Source of the DNA: Anaerosolibacter sp.
GTDB lineage: Bacteria; Bacillota; Clostridia; Peptostreptococcales; Thermotaleaceae
Direction of reading: 5' to 3'
Assembly: GCF_029240175.1 (NCBI RefSeq)
Contig: NZ_JARBTM010000005.1
Coordinates: forward strand, 124,001-188,000
Length of the DNA stretch: 64,000 nt
Position numbers and translations under genes: made by a program. The notes below the pieces were generated by a model. That model was not told the DNA's origin and made no database searches. It saw only the letters and a list, made by a program, of their open reading frames with translations. Numbering within the stretch: the first letter of the stretch is position 1; the number at the start of each line of letters is the position of its first letter. Below, in pieces: positions 27,760 through 36,705 of the stretch.

Positions 27760-29103
27760 ATGAAAGAGATTCAGTTTCGCTATGACAATGCCAGTATAAA
27801 AGACCATGAGATAAATTATTATGGGGAAGTGGTGAAATGGAGCCACAATGACTTACATAATAAAACTGGTGCCGGAAATGACTTTCTAGGATGGGTGGAT
27901 TATCCTACAAATTATGATCAAGAAGAATTTATAAGAATTCTTACAGCAGCACTGAAAATCCAAAAGAATTCGGATGTATTTATTGTGGTTGGGATTGGCG
28001 GGTCCTATGCTGGTGCGAAGGCAGCAATAGAACTTTTAGGCCACACATTCCACAATGTATTGCCAAAGGGGAAAAGGAAAGTACCAGAAATTTACTTTGT
28101 AGGCCATAACTTAAGCGGAACATATTACAACCATCTGATGGAGATTATAAAGGATAAAGAAATCAGCCTTTGCGTGATTTCTAAGTCAGGAACTACCACA
28201 GAGCCTGCCATAGCTTTCCGTTTATTAAGAACATATTTGGAGCAAAAGTATGGAGAGTGTGAAGCAGCAGAGCGCATCTACGCCGTTACGGATGCCAAAA
28301 AGGGTGCGTTGCGGCAGCTGGCCACTGAAAAAGGGTATGAGACCTTTGTTATTCCAGACGATGTGGGAGGCAGGTATTCTATTCTTACAGCTGTAGGACT
28401 ATTGCCTATTGCCGTAGCAGGGATTGATATCCAACAGATGATGGACGGTGCAAAAGATGCTCAGCGTCTATATGCTGAAGAGGATCTAATGGAAAACCCG
28501 TGCTATCAATATGCAGTACTAAGAAATGTCCTTTACAGGAAAGGCAAGGAAATAGAAGTGCTGGCCAGCTACGAGCCTTCTCTCCGTTATGTGGCAGAAT
28601 GGTGGAAGCAGCTATATGGAGAGAGTGAAGGAAAGGATGGAAAGGGAATTTTCCCTGCATCGGTGGAGTTTTCTACAGATCTTCATTCCATGGGGCAATT
28701 GCTTCAAGATGGAAGAAGAAACATCTTTGAGACGGTACTTACCATCGGGTCACCAAAAGAGGATATCGTGATCCCTGAAGATGATCAGAACTTAGATGGG
28801 TTGAATTTTCTAGCTGGAAAAACCCTAAACCAAGTGAATCACCATGCCTTTGAGGGTACAATGCTCGCCCATACCGATGGAGGCGTACCCAATTTAGTGA
28901 TTGAATTGCCTGAAGCCAATCCGTACTATTTTGGGAAACTAATTTACTTCTTCGAAAAGGCCTGTGGTATGAGTGGATATCTTCTAGGGGTAAATCCTTT
29001 TGATCAGCCTGGCGTGGAAGAATATAAGAGAAATATGTTTGCCCTTTTAGGAAAACCTGGTTATGAAGCCTTAGGAAAAGAACTAAATGAAAGATTAAAG
29101 TAA
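27760..29103 (+). CDS. pgi: glucose-6-phosphate isomerase
   Basis: Interconverts glucose 6-phosphate and fructose 6-phosphate. The protein is 447 residues, the size of the shorter Gram-positive Pgi. [17 protein letters not shown] (substrate phosphate loop), [31 protein letters not shown] and the C-terminal [17 protein letters not shown] are present. It shares an operon with the ROK kinase (ACAGGAGG lies in the gap). The first two steps of glycolysis are therefore together here. A REPIN-like element follows the stop. Confidence 0.97.
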   Translation: MKEIQFRYDNASIKDHEINYYGEVVKWSHNDLHNKTGAGNDFLGWVDYPTNYDQEEFIRILTAALKIQKNSDVFIVVGIGGSYAGAKAAIELLGHTFHNVLPKGKRKVPEIYFVGHNLSGTYYNHLMEIIKDKEISLCVISKSGTTTEPAIAFRLLRTYLEQKYGECEAAERIYAVTDAKKGALRQLATEKGYETFVIPDDVGGRYSILTAVGLLPIAVAGIDIQQMMDGAKDAQRLYAEEDLMENPCYQYAVLRNVLYRKGKEIEVLASYEPSLRYVAEWWKQLYGESEGKDGKGIFPASVEFSTDLHSMGQLLQDGRRNIFETVLTIGSPKEDIVIPEDDQNLDGLNFLAGKTLNQVNHHAFEGTMLAHTDGGVPNLVIELPEANPYYFGKLIYFFEKACGMSGYLLGVNPFDQPGVEEYKRNMFALLGKPGYEALGKELNERLK

Positions 29104-29118
29104 AATGAGATCAAGGTT

Positions 29119-29192
29119 GTAGGGGTCGCATAGTATGCGACCCGAAGAAATAGGCTAGATCATATGCGGATTGCATAATATGCAACCCCTAC
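29119..29192. repeat. REPIN-like palindromic element, copy A (74 bp)
   Basis: The element has ends GTAGGGG (29119-29125) and CCCCTAC (29186-29192). Inside are two hairpins: GGGTCGCATA / TATGCGACCC (perfect, one-base loop) and GGATTGCATA / TATGCAACCCC. The design and length match copy B at 56508-56580 while the stems differ in sequence. Confidence 0.8.
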
Positions 29193-29248
29193 GATTTTCT
29201 GTATTGACCTGTGGTGTGAGGATCGAATCCTCAATTAAATGAAAAGTT

Positions 29249-29271
29249 AAAAACCAGCATTTTGCTGGTTT
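29249..29271. terminator. bidirectional terminator pgi / YdcF-like
   Basis: AAAACCAGCA / TGCTGGTTTT stem with T-run on the plus strand and A-run on the other side; it serves two convergent genes. Confidence 0.8.
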
Positions 29272-29852
29272 TAATTTTTCATCAAATAAAATTTGACGAC
29301 TGCAAAAAATTCTCTGATATAATATTTAAGTTTCAATAGAACTGAAGGATGCATTTTTGCAGGGGCGCCGCTGACTGGAATGGAAAAGTGCTTTCCGATT
29401 TCTAAAGCTCTATAAACGTGAAAGGTATTGGTAACAATGATAGCCCGCTCTAAACCTTCTCGGTCCATGATTTCTTTGCTGTACTTCATGTTTTCATAAG
29501 TGCTATAGGAATTCTCTTCAAGATAAATAATGTCTTTGGGAATATTATGGCGTCCCAAATAAACGGCCATGGCATAGGCCTCTGTTGTGAGTTCATCGTC
29601 ACCTTGGGCACCACTGACAATAATAGATTTTGCATAACCTTGACGATAGAGAGATATCGCTTGGTCTAAGCGATATCTCAATAAAGGACTTGGCTGATCT
29701 CCCCATAAATGGGCACCCAAAACGATGATCACATCGGAAGAGAGTGGTTTTTCATAGGTGGCTGTATAGAGGATTTTCCCTTCAATAATAACGAAAATAA
29801 TGAGAGAGCAAGCAATAAATACGAGTATAAATACTTTCAATCTATTCCCCAT
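29271..29852 (-). CDS. YdcF/SanA-like DUF218 membrane protein
   Basis: Protein of about 193 residues with one N-terminal membrane helix (LKVFILVFIACSLIIFVII) and a DUF218 domain outside the membrane. The domain shows VIIVLGAHLWGDQPSPLLRYRLD, IIVSGAQGDDELTTEA, LEENSYSTYENM, and AIIVTNTFHVYRA, all family marks. The family is linked to envelope functions, but no reaction is settled. The start at 29852 is uncertain. A TTG eight residues... later with GGGGA upstream, or ATG 29900, are alternatives. It overlaps the stop of the upstream GNAT gene, which suggests one operon. Confidence 0.85.
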   Translation of the reverse strand: MGNRLKVFILVFIACSLIIFVIIEGKILYTATYEKPLSSDVIIVLGAHLWGDQPSPLLRYRLDQAISLYRQGYAKSIIVSGAQGDDELTTEAYAMAVYLGRHNIPKDIIYLEENSYSTYENMKYSKEIMDREGLERAIIVTNTFHVYRALEIGKHFSIPVSGAPAKMHPSVLLKLKYYIREFFAVVKFYLMKN

Positions 29853-30360
29853 GGGCCTCGTGAATAAAGTCTGATTCCATGATCTGAAACAAGATTTCAT
29901 CGTAGAATTGATTGTTTCTAAATATACTCTCTTTCAATCTGCCAGCCTCTTTGAAACCAATTGAAGTTAATGCACGAACAGATCGCTCATTATTAGAATG
30001 AACAAAAGAAATCACACTGTGGAGGCGCATTTCATCAAATGCGATGGACAATATAGATCTGATAGCAAAGCCACCATAACCCTTTCCAATATTTTCATGA
30101 TCAAATATATAAACATCCATCTGACACTTTTTATCCGTACGGTTAATATTCTTAAGAAAGCAAATACCGATGGTATTTTTATCATCCATGATATAGAAGT
30201 ATCGTGATCCTTCATCTAATACGGCAACAAGATATTTATAAAAGGCGTAAACCTCATCAAATCTTTGGGTATAGGCAGACAGCTTGATCAATCGATTATA
30301 AATATCTTCCGTTTCTCGATAAGTAACGTGTTGAATTCGCTTGAGCTCCAAAATATGCAT
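29842..30360 (-). CDS. GNAT family N-acetyltransferase (RimJ/RimL type)
   Basis: Protein of 172 residues of the Acetyltransf_3 type. It contains FDHENIGKGYGGFAIRSILSIAF (acetyl-CoA loop G-K-G-Y-G) and VHSNNERSVRALTSIGFKEAGRL, characteristic of RimJ/RimL-like enzymes that acetylate protein N-termini or small amines. The substrate is unknown. ATATAAGGGAGATGC supplies a ribosome site next to the start. It overlaps the YdcF-like gene downstream. A CcpA-like site lies about 77 bases upstream. Confidence 0.9.
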   Translation of the reverse strand: MHILELKRIQHVTYRETEDIYNRLIKLSAYTQRFDEVYAFYKYLVAVLDEGSRYFYIMDDKNTIGICFLKNINRTDKKCQMDVYIFDHENIGKGYGGFAIRSILSIAFDEMRLHSVISFVHSNNERSVRALTSIGFKEAGRLKESIFRNNQFYDEILFQIMESDFIHEAHGE

Positions 30361-30728
30361 CTCCCTTATATGTTTATGTTATAACAATACCATTATATTG
30401 AATTACTTATGAATTGTAAATGAATGAAAGCAGGCATTGTAAACGATAACAAGGCTTGAACACTCAAAAAATAAAAATAAATGCTTAAAGAGATAAGCTA
30501 TACGCTGATCTGCACATATATTTGCCCCTTTCCGTAAAGGGTATTATTTCCCTTATATATAATACTTATGAAGAATGATAAAAAATTAAAATAAATACAT
30601 TTCCATCTCTAGATATGGAAATCATAGGTTTGACAGCTCATAAGCAGTATGAGATGATGAAAAAGACAATAATATAAATATGATAGATTGCCTAGAGCAA
30701 TTAGATCAGGAGTAAGGAGGGATTTTCT
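30361..30728. other. 368-bp divergent intergenic region
   Basis: No ORF is supported. It holds a cre-like site (30437-30452), a small hairpin CCTTT/AAAGG (30533-30544), an inverted repeat ATTTCCAT/ATGGAAAT (about 30599-30622), and TTGACA at about 30633, a possible -35 for the selenoprotein gene. The hairpin CTCATA/TATGAG follows at about 30638-30655. Confidence 0.5.
30437..30452. promoter_or_regulatory. candidate CcpA (cre) site
   Basis: TTGTAAACGATAACAA agrees with the cre consensus WTGWAARCGYTWWCAW at all but one position (A for Y). It lies upstream of the minus-strand GNAT gene and, farther, of the selenoprotein gene. Confidence 0.4.
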
Positions 30729-31259
30729 ATGGCAAGAATTAAGCCGTTGACGCCACAGGAAGTTGACCAGGAAAGCAAGGATATATTTGAGGCTTTTCTG
30801 AAACAACGGGGAAATGTGCCCAATATGTTTAGAACGTTAGCCCATAGGCCAGAGTTATTAAAGACAGCTTTCAGACACTTTACAACCGTATTGAATACTG
30901 GAACCGTGGATATTCGTTTAAAGGAAATGGTCGCAGTAAGGGTATCTCAATTAAACCAATGTGAATACTGACTGGCATCTCATACTGTTTTGGCAAAACA
31001 GTTCGGTGTATCAGAAGATGCGATTTATGCAATGGCAGACAAGGAAGATAACCCAGAGCTATTCACGGAAAGAGAGCTGGTAGCTTTAGAATTTGCCGAG
31101 GTAATGTCCAAAGATTCGAATAATGTGAGTGATGACCTATGGAATCGATTAAGATCATACTTTGATGAAGGTGAAGTGATTGAAATAGCTTGTGTGATTG
31201 GCACTTTCAACTATTTTAACCGATTCAATAATGCATTAAATGTAGACGTTACAAAATAA
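30729..31259 (+). CDS. AhpD-like (CMD family) selenoprotein, TGA at 30969 read as selenocysteine
   Basis: Carboxymuconolactone-decarboxylase/AhpD-like protein of 176 residues if TGA at 30969-30971 is read as Sec81. The redox motif then reads NQCEY-U-LASHT, that is C78-x-x-U81 with His85, the equivalent of CxxCxxxH in AhpD-type peroxidase partners. The frame is uninterrupted on both sides, and family similarity continues across the TGA (N-terminal RIKPLTPQEV and C-terminal ELVALEFAEVMSKDS). A perfect hairpin (30984-31002) begins 12 bases after the TGA, at SECIS distance. GGAGGG precedes the ATG. A likely thiol-dependent peroxidase or reductase of the cytoplasm. Automatic gene finding would split it at 30971/30990. 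Confidence 0.93.
30984..31002 (+). promoter_or_regulatory. candidate bacterial SECIS hairpin
   Basis: ACTGTTTT, loop GGC, AAAACAGT: an 8-bp perfect stem 12 bases after the UGA. In bacteria the SelB-binding hairpin lies just 3' of the UGA inside the reading frame, as here. Confidence 0.7.
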
Positions 31260-31291
31260 TAAATTTCCAATAAGTACATAAAGCGTCCAAC

Positions 31292-31341
31292 ATAATACCC
31301 AAAAAACTCCTACTTTAGTGTAGGAGTTTTTTGGGTATTAT
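31292..31341. terminator. 22-bp perfect inverted repeat, terminator of the selenoprotein gene
   Basis: Arms 31292-31313 and 31320-31341 are exact complements with a TTTAGT loop. The inner stem ACTCCTAC / GTAGGAGT is followed by a T-run inside the arm. Confidence 0.85.
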
Positions 31342-31390
31342 CATAAGAAGGAGAGATACTAAAAATAATAAAACAATGAAGGGTGATTAT

Positions 31391-32110
31391 ATGAAAATTT
31401 TAGAGAATACCTATGGTAATTTTCTTCAGGCGGCATTTATCGTATTGAATCCATTCAAAAAGGCAGTCATTAAAACCCAATGTAAGGTGCATAAATACAT
31501 CAATGTTCAAGCATTAGAGGTCTTAAAGAACGATGGATACAAAGAAGCGTACAACTTCTTTAGCAGTCATATTATGCCCATCAATGATGGGGCTTATTGG
31601 GCAGATCAGGATTTTAAAAGCAGCGGCCACTTCTATAATCCCCATACGAAAAAAGGTCTGTACGGCAGGGGAAATGCTGCTGATTCGGCGAAGGAGTATT
31701 ATGAAAAAGCTCTGACGCTTTGGAGTATTGGAGAGTTTGATAAAGCCATGTTTTATTTTGGTGCTGCAACACACCTTGTTCAAGACATGACAATTCCTCA
31801 ACATGCTAATATTCGCCTGCTGGACAACCACAAACAATATGAAACTTTTGTAAGAAGAACTTACCGTTATGTAAAAGAATTTAGAGCGGAGAAAGGAAGC
31901 ATATTGTTTGATACAATCAATGAATATATTCGATTTAATGCAAGGGTAGCCATGAAGGTTCACAAAAAGTTCAAGGTAATCCGAGAAAATGAGCAGCGAT
32001 ATTACCGAACCACCAGATGTGTATTACCCCTGGCGGAGAGAACAACCGCTGGCTGCATGGTCATGTTCTATAAGGATATCATGGCAGAATCCCATGGCGT
32101 GAAACACTAA
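31391..32110 (+). CDS. zinc-dependent phospholipase C family protein
   Basis: Protein of 239 residues resembling the Zn-PLC family (alpha-toxin N-domain). KVHKYINVQALEVL near the start, YFGAATHLVQDMTIPQHANI in the middle (His, Asp and His ligands) and the spacing of other His and Asp residues are as in the family. There is no signal peptide, and the usual N-terminal Trp ligand is not evident. Export and activity are therefore uncertain, and it could be an internal or spore-associated protein. ATG 31391 with AAGGGTG upstream is chosen over the longer frame to 31331. It follows the selenoprotein terminator. Confidence 0.85.
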   Translation: MKILENTYGNFLQAAFIVLNPFKKAVIKTQCKVHKYINVQALEVLKNDGYKEAYNFFSSHIMPINDGAYWADQDFKSSGHFYNPHTKKGLYGRGNAADSAKEYYEKALTLWSIGEFDKAMFYFGAATHLVQDMTIPQHANIRLLDNHKQYETFVRRTYRYVKEFRAEKGSILFDTINEYIRFNARVAMKVHKKFKVIRENEQRYYRTTRCVLPLAERTTAGCMVMFYKDIMAESHGVKH

Positions 32111-32192
32111 ATGAGAGAAGAATACATCATCTCCTTTGAACTTTTTTTTCCTATCGTTTATAATGAATCCATAGGAAAAAGGAGGAGAGAAA

Positions 32193-32930
32193 ATGAATGA
32201 TGTAATTCGATTGATAAAATCCCATCGATCTATCCGGAAGTTTACGGAGCAAGGGATTGACGAATCTTTGTTAAAAGAGATTGTTGAATGCGCTCAGTGG
32301 GCTTCTAGTTCATCTTTTGTGCAAGCTTATTCTATTATTGGCATCAAAGATCAAGAAACGAAGAAGCTTCTGGCCAAATTGTGCGGAGAACAATCCTATA
32401 TTGAAATGTGTCCGGTATTTTTAGTGTTTTGTGCAGATCTAAATCGTTTGAAAATGGCCTGTACACTCCACAAAACAGAGATGGTAGGAGAATATACGGA
32501 ATCCTTTATTATGGCAACGGCAGATGCAGCTTTAGCAGCGCAAAATGCCATGATAGCAGCTGAATCTCTTGGCTTGGGCGGTGTCTATATCGGGGGAATC
32601 AGAAACAATCCAGAAGAGGTCAGCAGGATGTTAAAACTCCCTGAATTTGTATATCCCGTACTTGGCATTTGCTTAGGATATCCAGCCCAAGACCCGGGAA
32701 GCAAGCCGAGATTATCATTAGAAGTCATCTATAAGGAAGAAGTATATGATACGAAGAATGATTTAGCGGCAATCGAAGCCTATGATGAAAAAATCAGTGC
32801 TTATTATGTTGAGCGAACCAGAGGAAAGAGAAATGACTCTTGGACCCAGCAGATGGCTCAAAAAATGCAGGCAGAAACGAGACCCCATATGAAGGAATTT
32901 TTAAGGAACAGGGGCTTTCAGATGAAATAA
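32193..32930 (+). CDS. NADPH-dependent nitroreductase/flavin oxidoreductase (NfsA/FRP type)
   Basis: FMN oxidoreductase of 245 residues. SHRSIRKFTEQGID is the phosphate-binding start, followed by CAQWASSSSFVQAYS, a central ALAAQNAMIAAESLGLGGVYIGGIRN, and a C-terminal LGICLGYPAQDPG. These are marks of the NfsA/NfrA-type group (single polypeptide, dimer). Such enzymes reduce nitro compounds, quinones or flavins with NADPH. GGAGGAG precedes the ATG. It is a single gene, with the parvulin gene 70 bases on. Confidence 0.92.
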   Translation: MNDVIRLIKSHRSIRKFTEQGIDESLLKEIVECAQWASSSSFVQAYSIIGIKDQETKKLLAKLCGEQSYIEMCPVFLVFCADLNRLKMACTLHKTEMVGEYTESFIMATADAALAAQNAMIAAESLGLGGVYIGGIRNNPEEVSRMLKLPEFVYPVLGICLGYPAQDPGSKPRLSLEVIYKEEVYDTKNDLAAIEAYDEKISAYYVERTRGKRNDSWTQQMAQKMQAETRPHMKEFLRNRGFQMK

Positions 32931-33000
32931 AGCGAATTAGACGAATTTAGATCATTGTGCTATGATAGAGTAGTTAAATAATTCATAAAGGAGATTAGGC

Positions 33001-33759
33001 ATGACAAAACAGATTATTGCCACAGTTGGCGAAAAAGAGATTACCAAGGATGATTTAAATGTTGCACTGCAGCATGCTCCGAAAAATCAAGCGATGCAGT
33101 TTAATACACCAGAGGGAAGAAAATATTTATTGAGCGAAATGGTAACCCAAGAAATGTTGTACTTGGATGCCAAGGAGCGAGGATTAGATCAAAACGAAGA
33201 TTTTCTAAAAGAAGTGGAAACCATGAAGGAAAACCTTCTTAAGCAATATGCCATTAATCATTTGTTAAAGGGTGTAACGGTTTCTGACGATGAAGTAAGA
33301 GAATATTACGAACAGCATCCAGAGCAATTCGTTGCACAAGAATCCATGCGTGCCCGTCATATCCTAACCAATGATGAAGCAACGGCCAAAATGATTTTAG
33401 ATGAAATCAAAGGCGGTAAGTCCTTTGAAGATGCGGCTGCCCAGTACTCAGAATGTCCTTCAAGAGCACAAGGGGGAGATTTGGGACACTTTGAAAGAGG
33501 AAAAATGGTACCTGAATTTGAAGAAGCAGCGTTCGCTCTTGAAACAGGTGCGATGAGCGATCTAGTAAAAACGCAGTTTGGATACCATATCATCAAGGTT
33601 GAGGAAAAAAAAGGTCCTCAGACCATTGCATTTGATGAAGTAAAAGGACAAATTCAGGAGTATCTTCTAAGAAATAAACAAAATCAATTGTACCGTGAAT
33701 ATACCAATCAGCTTAAGGATAAGTACGAAATCACAATCAATGAAGAGTTACTCAAATAA
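33001..33759 (+). CDS. peptidyl-prolyl isomerase, parvulin (PpiC/PrsA-like, no signal peptide)
   Basis: Protein-folding catalyst of 252 residues. A SurA_N/PrsA-like helical part (about 1-110) is followed by a parvulin domain (about 115-205) with MRARHILTNDE, FEDAAAQYSECPSRAQGGDL, GHFERGKMVPEFEEAAF and FGYHIIKVEEK. No signal peptide or lipobox is present, unlike PrsA, so it is probably cytoplasmic. GGAGAT lies upstream of the ATG. The stop overlaps a perfect palindromic terminator. Confidence 0.95.
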   Translation: MTKQIIATVGEKEITKDDLNVALQHAPKNQAMQFNTPEGRKYLLSEMVTQEMLYLDAKERGLDQNEDFLKEVETMKENLLKQYAINHLLKGVTVSDDEVREYYEQHPEQFVAQESMRARHILTNDEATAKMILDEIKGGKSFEDAAAQYSECPSRAQGGDLGHFERGKMVPEFEEAAFALETGAMSDLVKTQFGYHIIKVEEKKGPQTIAFDEVKGQIQEYLLRNKQNQLYREYTNQLKDKYEITINEELLK

Positions 33760-33800
33760 TATAAAGGATCACCAGATCGTTCTGGTGATCCTTTATATTA
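33757..33800 (+). terminator. perfect 20-bp terminator hairpin
   Basis: Arms 33757-33776 and 33781-33800 are exact complements with a TCGT loop (core GGATCACCAGA / TCTGGTGATCC). Confidence 0.85.
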
Positions 33801-33881
33801 TTTATAGAATAACGAATTTTAATTATTTATTAAAAAAGCAAAGGGATATGGTAAAATGAAATTAGAGAGAGGGGGGGAGCC

Positions 33882-35570
33882 ATGGGGATTTTCGAGATTA
33901 TAGGGGCGTTGACAGATAAGATATCTGTTATTCTGGTGGTCGCTTTTCTGCTATCGAAGACGAAGCTTTTTAGGCTCACATTGGTGAAGAACAAACTGAC
34001 GGTAAGAGATAAATTTTTTTTGACGGTAATTTTTTCAATATTCGGAATTATAGGCACTTATTTTGGTCTGCCTATCCAAAATGCCATTGCCAACAGCAGC
34101 ATTACAGGGGTAGTAGCTGCAGGGTTGTTGGGGGGGGCTGAGGTAGGAATTGGAACGAGCATGGTGGTGGGAATATATCGCCTTTATATGGGCGGGTATG
34201 TAGCGCCTGCCAGTGTCATTACCACTTTGATGGTAGGAACCATTAGCGGTATGTTAAATCATCATTTCTTAAAGCAAAAAAAGAAGGGAACCTATGGATT
34301 TATTGTAGGTCTAAGTTCTCAAATAATATTGTTTTCGATGATTCTTCTGCTTGCAAAGCCTTTTGAGGCAGCTTGGGCCTTGGTAAAAATTATCGCACTT
34401 CCTATGATTGCTGTGAATTCCTTTGGTGTAGCTATATTTATTACAATTTTAGACAGTATTTATCAGGAACAGGACCGAATCGGTGCAAAATCTGCTCAGT
34501 TGGCTTTAGAGATCGCCAATAAGACATTACCCTATTTGAAGCACGGATTGGACTTCGATAGTGCGCAACGGACAGGTGAAATTATCTATCAGATGGTAGA
34601 GCAAATCTGTGCTGTGGCTATTACAAAGGACGATATTATACAGGCTCATATTGGGCTGGGAATAGATCATCATAGACCAAAGGATCATATTATGAATCGT
34701 AGTACAAGAAGAGTCCTTGATACCGGGGTCTATGGCGTTCTTCAGAGTAGAGAGGAAATAGGCTGCAGCAGCGGGAATTGCCAGCTCATGGCTGCTGTCA
34801 CTGTACCCCTTAAGATGAAAGAAGAAATCATCGGGACATTGGTTTTGTATAAGGAGACAGAAAACAGCATTACCTATGTAGATATCCAACTTGCACTGGG
34901 ATTAGCACAACTATTTTCAACGCAGATTGAAATCAGTGAGGCTGATGAAAAAATTCGACTATTAGAGAAGGCAGAACTCAAAGCATTGCAAGCCCAAATA
35001 AATCCCCACTTCTTATTCAATGCTTTAAATACAATTATTTCATATACCCGAATAGACATTGCCATGTCGAGAAAGCTACTTATAGATTTGGGAAATTATT
35101 TTCGGAATAATTTGCAGAAGGTTGATGGGTTCATTGACTTTTATGATGAAATCAAAAATGTTCAATCGTATTTAGCCATAGAAGAGGCGAGATTTAGTCA
35201 TAAAATCAAGGTAAGGTATGATATAGATCAAAATATTCGATGCAAACTTCCCCCATTGATTATACAGCCTATTGTAGAAAATGCTGTCAAGCATGGTTTG
35301 CTTCCTCATAAAGGCGGGGGTACAGTTAAGATCATCGTTCATCAGCACGAAATGGGAACCCACGTTACCATAGAGGATGATGGTATGGGGATGGATGGAG
35401 AAAAGGTTGAGAAAATTCTAAGTGGGAGCTGCAATAACTGCGGCATTGGTATTTATAATGTGGATCGACGGCTTAAAACGATCTATGGCGTCAATTATGG
35501 ACTCTCGATAGAGAGTGCAATAGGAAAAGGGACAAAGGTAAATTTTATCGTACCGCCGCGTGAACAATGA
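33882..35570 (+). CDS. LytS-type sensor histidine kinase (5TM-LYT, GAF, His_kinase)
   Basis: Membrane sensor of 562 residues. Hydrophobic helices over about 1-190 form the 5TMR_LYT domain, with the motif GLPIQNAIANSSITG and GLLGGAEVGIG. A GAF domain (about 225-350) contains SRSEEIGCSSGNC-like residues. The kinase part has the phospho-acceptor His in QINPHFLFNALNT (about residue 377) and an HATPase with IVENAVKHG and DDGMGMDG. LytS proteins respond to cell-wall or metabolite state; the ligand is unknown. Its stop overlaps the start region of the LytT-like regulator. No lrgAB gene is adjacent. Confidence 0.94.
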   Translation: MGIFEIIGALTDKISVILVVAFLLSKTKLFRLTLVKNKLTVRDKFFLTVIFSIFGIIGTYFGLPIQNAIANSSITGVVAAGLLGGAEVGIGTSMVVGIYRLYMGGYVAPASVITTLMVGTISGMLNHHFLKQKKKGTYGFIVGLSSQIILFSMILLLAKPFEAAWALVKIIALPMIAVNSFGVAIFITILDSIYQEQDRIGAKSAQLALEIANKTLPYLKHGLDFDSAQRTGEIIYQMVEQICAVAITKDDIIQAHIGLGIDHHRPKDHIMNRSTRRVLDTGVYGVLQSREEIGCSSGNCQLMAAVTVPLKMKEEIIGTLVLYKETENSITYVDIQLALGLAQLFSTQIEISEADEKIRLLEKAELKALQAQINPHFLFNALNTIISYTRIDIAMSRKLLIDLGNYFRNNLQKVDGFIDFYDEIKNVQSYLAIEEARFSHKIKVRYDIDQNIRCKLPPLIIQPIVENAVKHGLLPHKGGGTVKIIVHQHEMGTHVTIEDDGMGMDGEKVEKILSGSCNNCGIGIYNVDRRLKTIYGVNYGLSIESAIGKGTKVNFIVPPREQ

Positions 35571-35586
35571 TAAGGGGGATGACAGA

Positions 35587-36354
35587 GTGCGTACCATGAT
35601 TGTAGATGATGAGATACCTGCAGTGAGGGAGCTAAAGTTCTTGTTAAGTAAATATCCTGAGATTGAAGTTGTAGGAGAAGCCTATGATGGGGAGGATGCA
35701 CTGGAATTAGCCAGAAAACTAAAGCCAGAGATCATTTTTTTGGATATACATATGACCAATAGAGATGGCATAGAAACAGCACGGGAGCTCATAAAGCAAA
35801 AGCCAGCGCCCTTTATTGTGTTTGCTACGGGTTATGATCAGTACGCTTTACAAGCTTTTGAATTAAATGCTGCAGATTACCTTTTAAAGCCTTTTCAGGA
35901 GGAACGTATAGCTAGTACAATTGCACGAATCATGAAATGGGCAGAAAAAAAGGAAACAACGGAAAAGGTGTTCGTAGAAAATGAGATTGAAAAGATGCTG
36001 CAGCAGACAGTTAACTTAAAGCTTACAGATAAGCTGGCTGTATGGGACACTGAAAAAATCAAAATCATTGACTATGATGAAATACTTTATATTTCAGTGG
36101 ATGGCAGACAGTGCACAGTTCATACAGTCCATGGGAACTATATAGCCTACATGAACTTGAAAGATTTGGAAGCGAAGCTGCCTACGGATAGATTTTTTAG
36201 AACCCATAGGGCCTATATCGTGAACCTGAGTAATATTGATGAAATAAAAATTTGGTTTAATAACACTTTTATCGTTCAAATGAAAAATTGCAAGGATCAG
36301 ATTCCTGTGAGCAGAACCTATATGAAGATGTTTAGGAATACAATCGGTTTGTAA
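35587..36354 (+). CDS. LytTR-family response regulator (LytT-like)
   Basis: Response regulator of 255 residues. The receiver domain (1-120) has MIVDDEIPAVRE (acidic pair), the phospho-acceptor Asp in IIFLDIHMTNRDG, and the Lys in DYLLKPF. The LytTR DNA-binding domain (about 150-255) contains RFFRTHRAYIVNLSNI, the family signature. GTG 35587 is chosen because AAGGGGG lies about 9 bases upstream; the ORF may also start at ATG 35560, overlapping lytS. The pair is surely one operon. It probably controls promoters elsewhere, since no typical target lies adjacent. Confidence 0.92.
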   Translation: MRTMIVDDEIPAVRELKFLLSKYPEIEVVGEAYDGEDALELARKLKPEIIFLDIHMTNRDGIETARELIKQKPAPFIVFATGYDQYALQAFELNAADYLLKPFQEERIASTIARIMKWAEKKETTEKVFVENEIEKMLQQTVNLKLTDKLAVWDTEKIKIIDYDEILYISVDGRQCTVHTVHGNYIAYMNLKDLEAKLPTDRFFRTHRAYIVNLSNIDEIKIWFNNTFIVQMKNCKDQIPVSRTYMKMFRNTIGL

Positions 36355-36475
36355 CCACTTCATGGTGAAATGGGTGCAGTTCATGTTTAGATTTTACTAT
36401 TCTATGTCTAAATGCCCATCTTATAGAGAAAATCAATTACGATAGAATAAAAGCTATATGAAGGAGTTGGATACA

Positions 36476-36685
36476 ATGGTAGCTAGGCTCCACGAAATTC
36501 ATGGAGAAACTGCAACGGTTATCACAGAAAAAAACTATACCGTGATTATACCAATTCAGATGATACCTGAAGGGACAAAAACTGGGGATCGACTGCTGCT
36601 AGAGTTTAGGACGGAAGTCAATCAAGAAACATGCTTTAAGAGAATTGTTGAACTAGAAAATGAGTATATCGATAAATATTATTAA
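36476..36685 (+). CDS. small DUF3006-like protein
   Basis: Protein of 69 residues with a beta-rich pattern (VARLHEIHGETATVI, then YTVIIPIQMIPEGTKTGDRLLLEF). The I-P-x-x-x-x-P-E-G-x-K-x-G-D pattern is like DUF3006, but the match is by eye only. No membrane segment is seen. ATG 36476 has AAGGAG at good distance; the ORF can be extended to 36458. It sits 121 bases after the regulator gene, with no clear terminator between. Confidence 0.65.
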   Translation: MVARLHEIHGETATVITEKNYTVIIPIQMIPEGTKTGDRLLLEFRTEVNQETCFKRIVELENEYIDKYY

Positions 36686-36705
36686 AACGATTATTTCTTC
36701 GTTTG

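Noticed and set aside
30515-30560. Third degenerate copy of the multi-hairpin module
   Set aside because: Only a short AT-rich stretch and a CCCTTT/AAAGGG hairpin resemble it; the conserved GGTGCTCAGGCTG core is absent.
30990-31259. Separate gene starting at TTG 30990
   Set aside because: The TTG lies inside the candidate SECIS hairpin, has no ribosome site, and the frame is the continuation of the selenoprotein.
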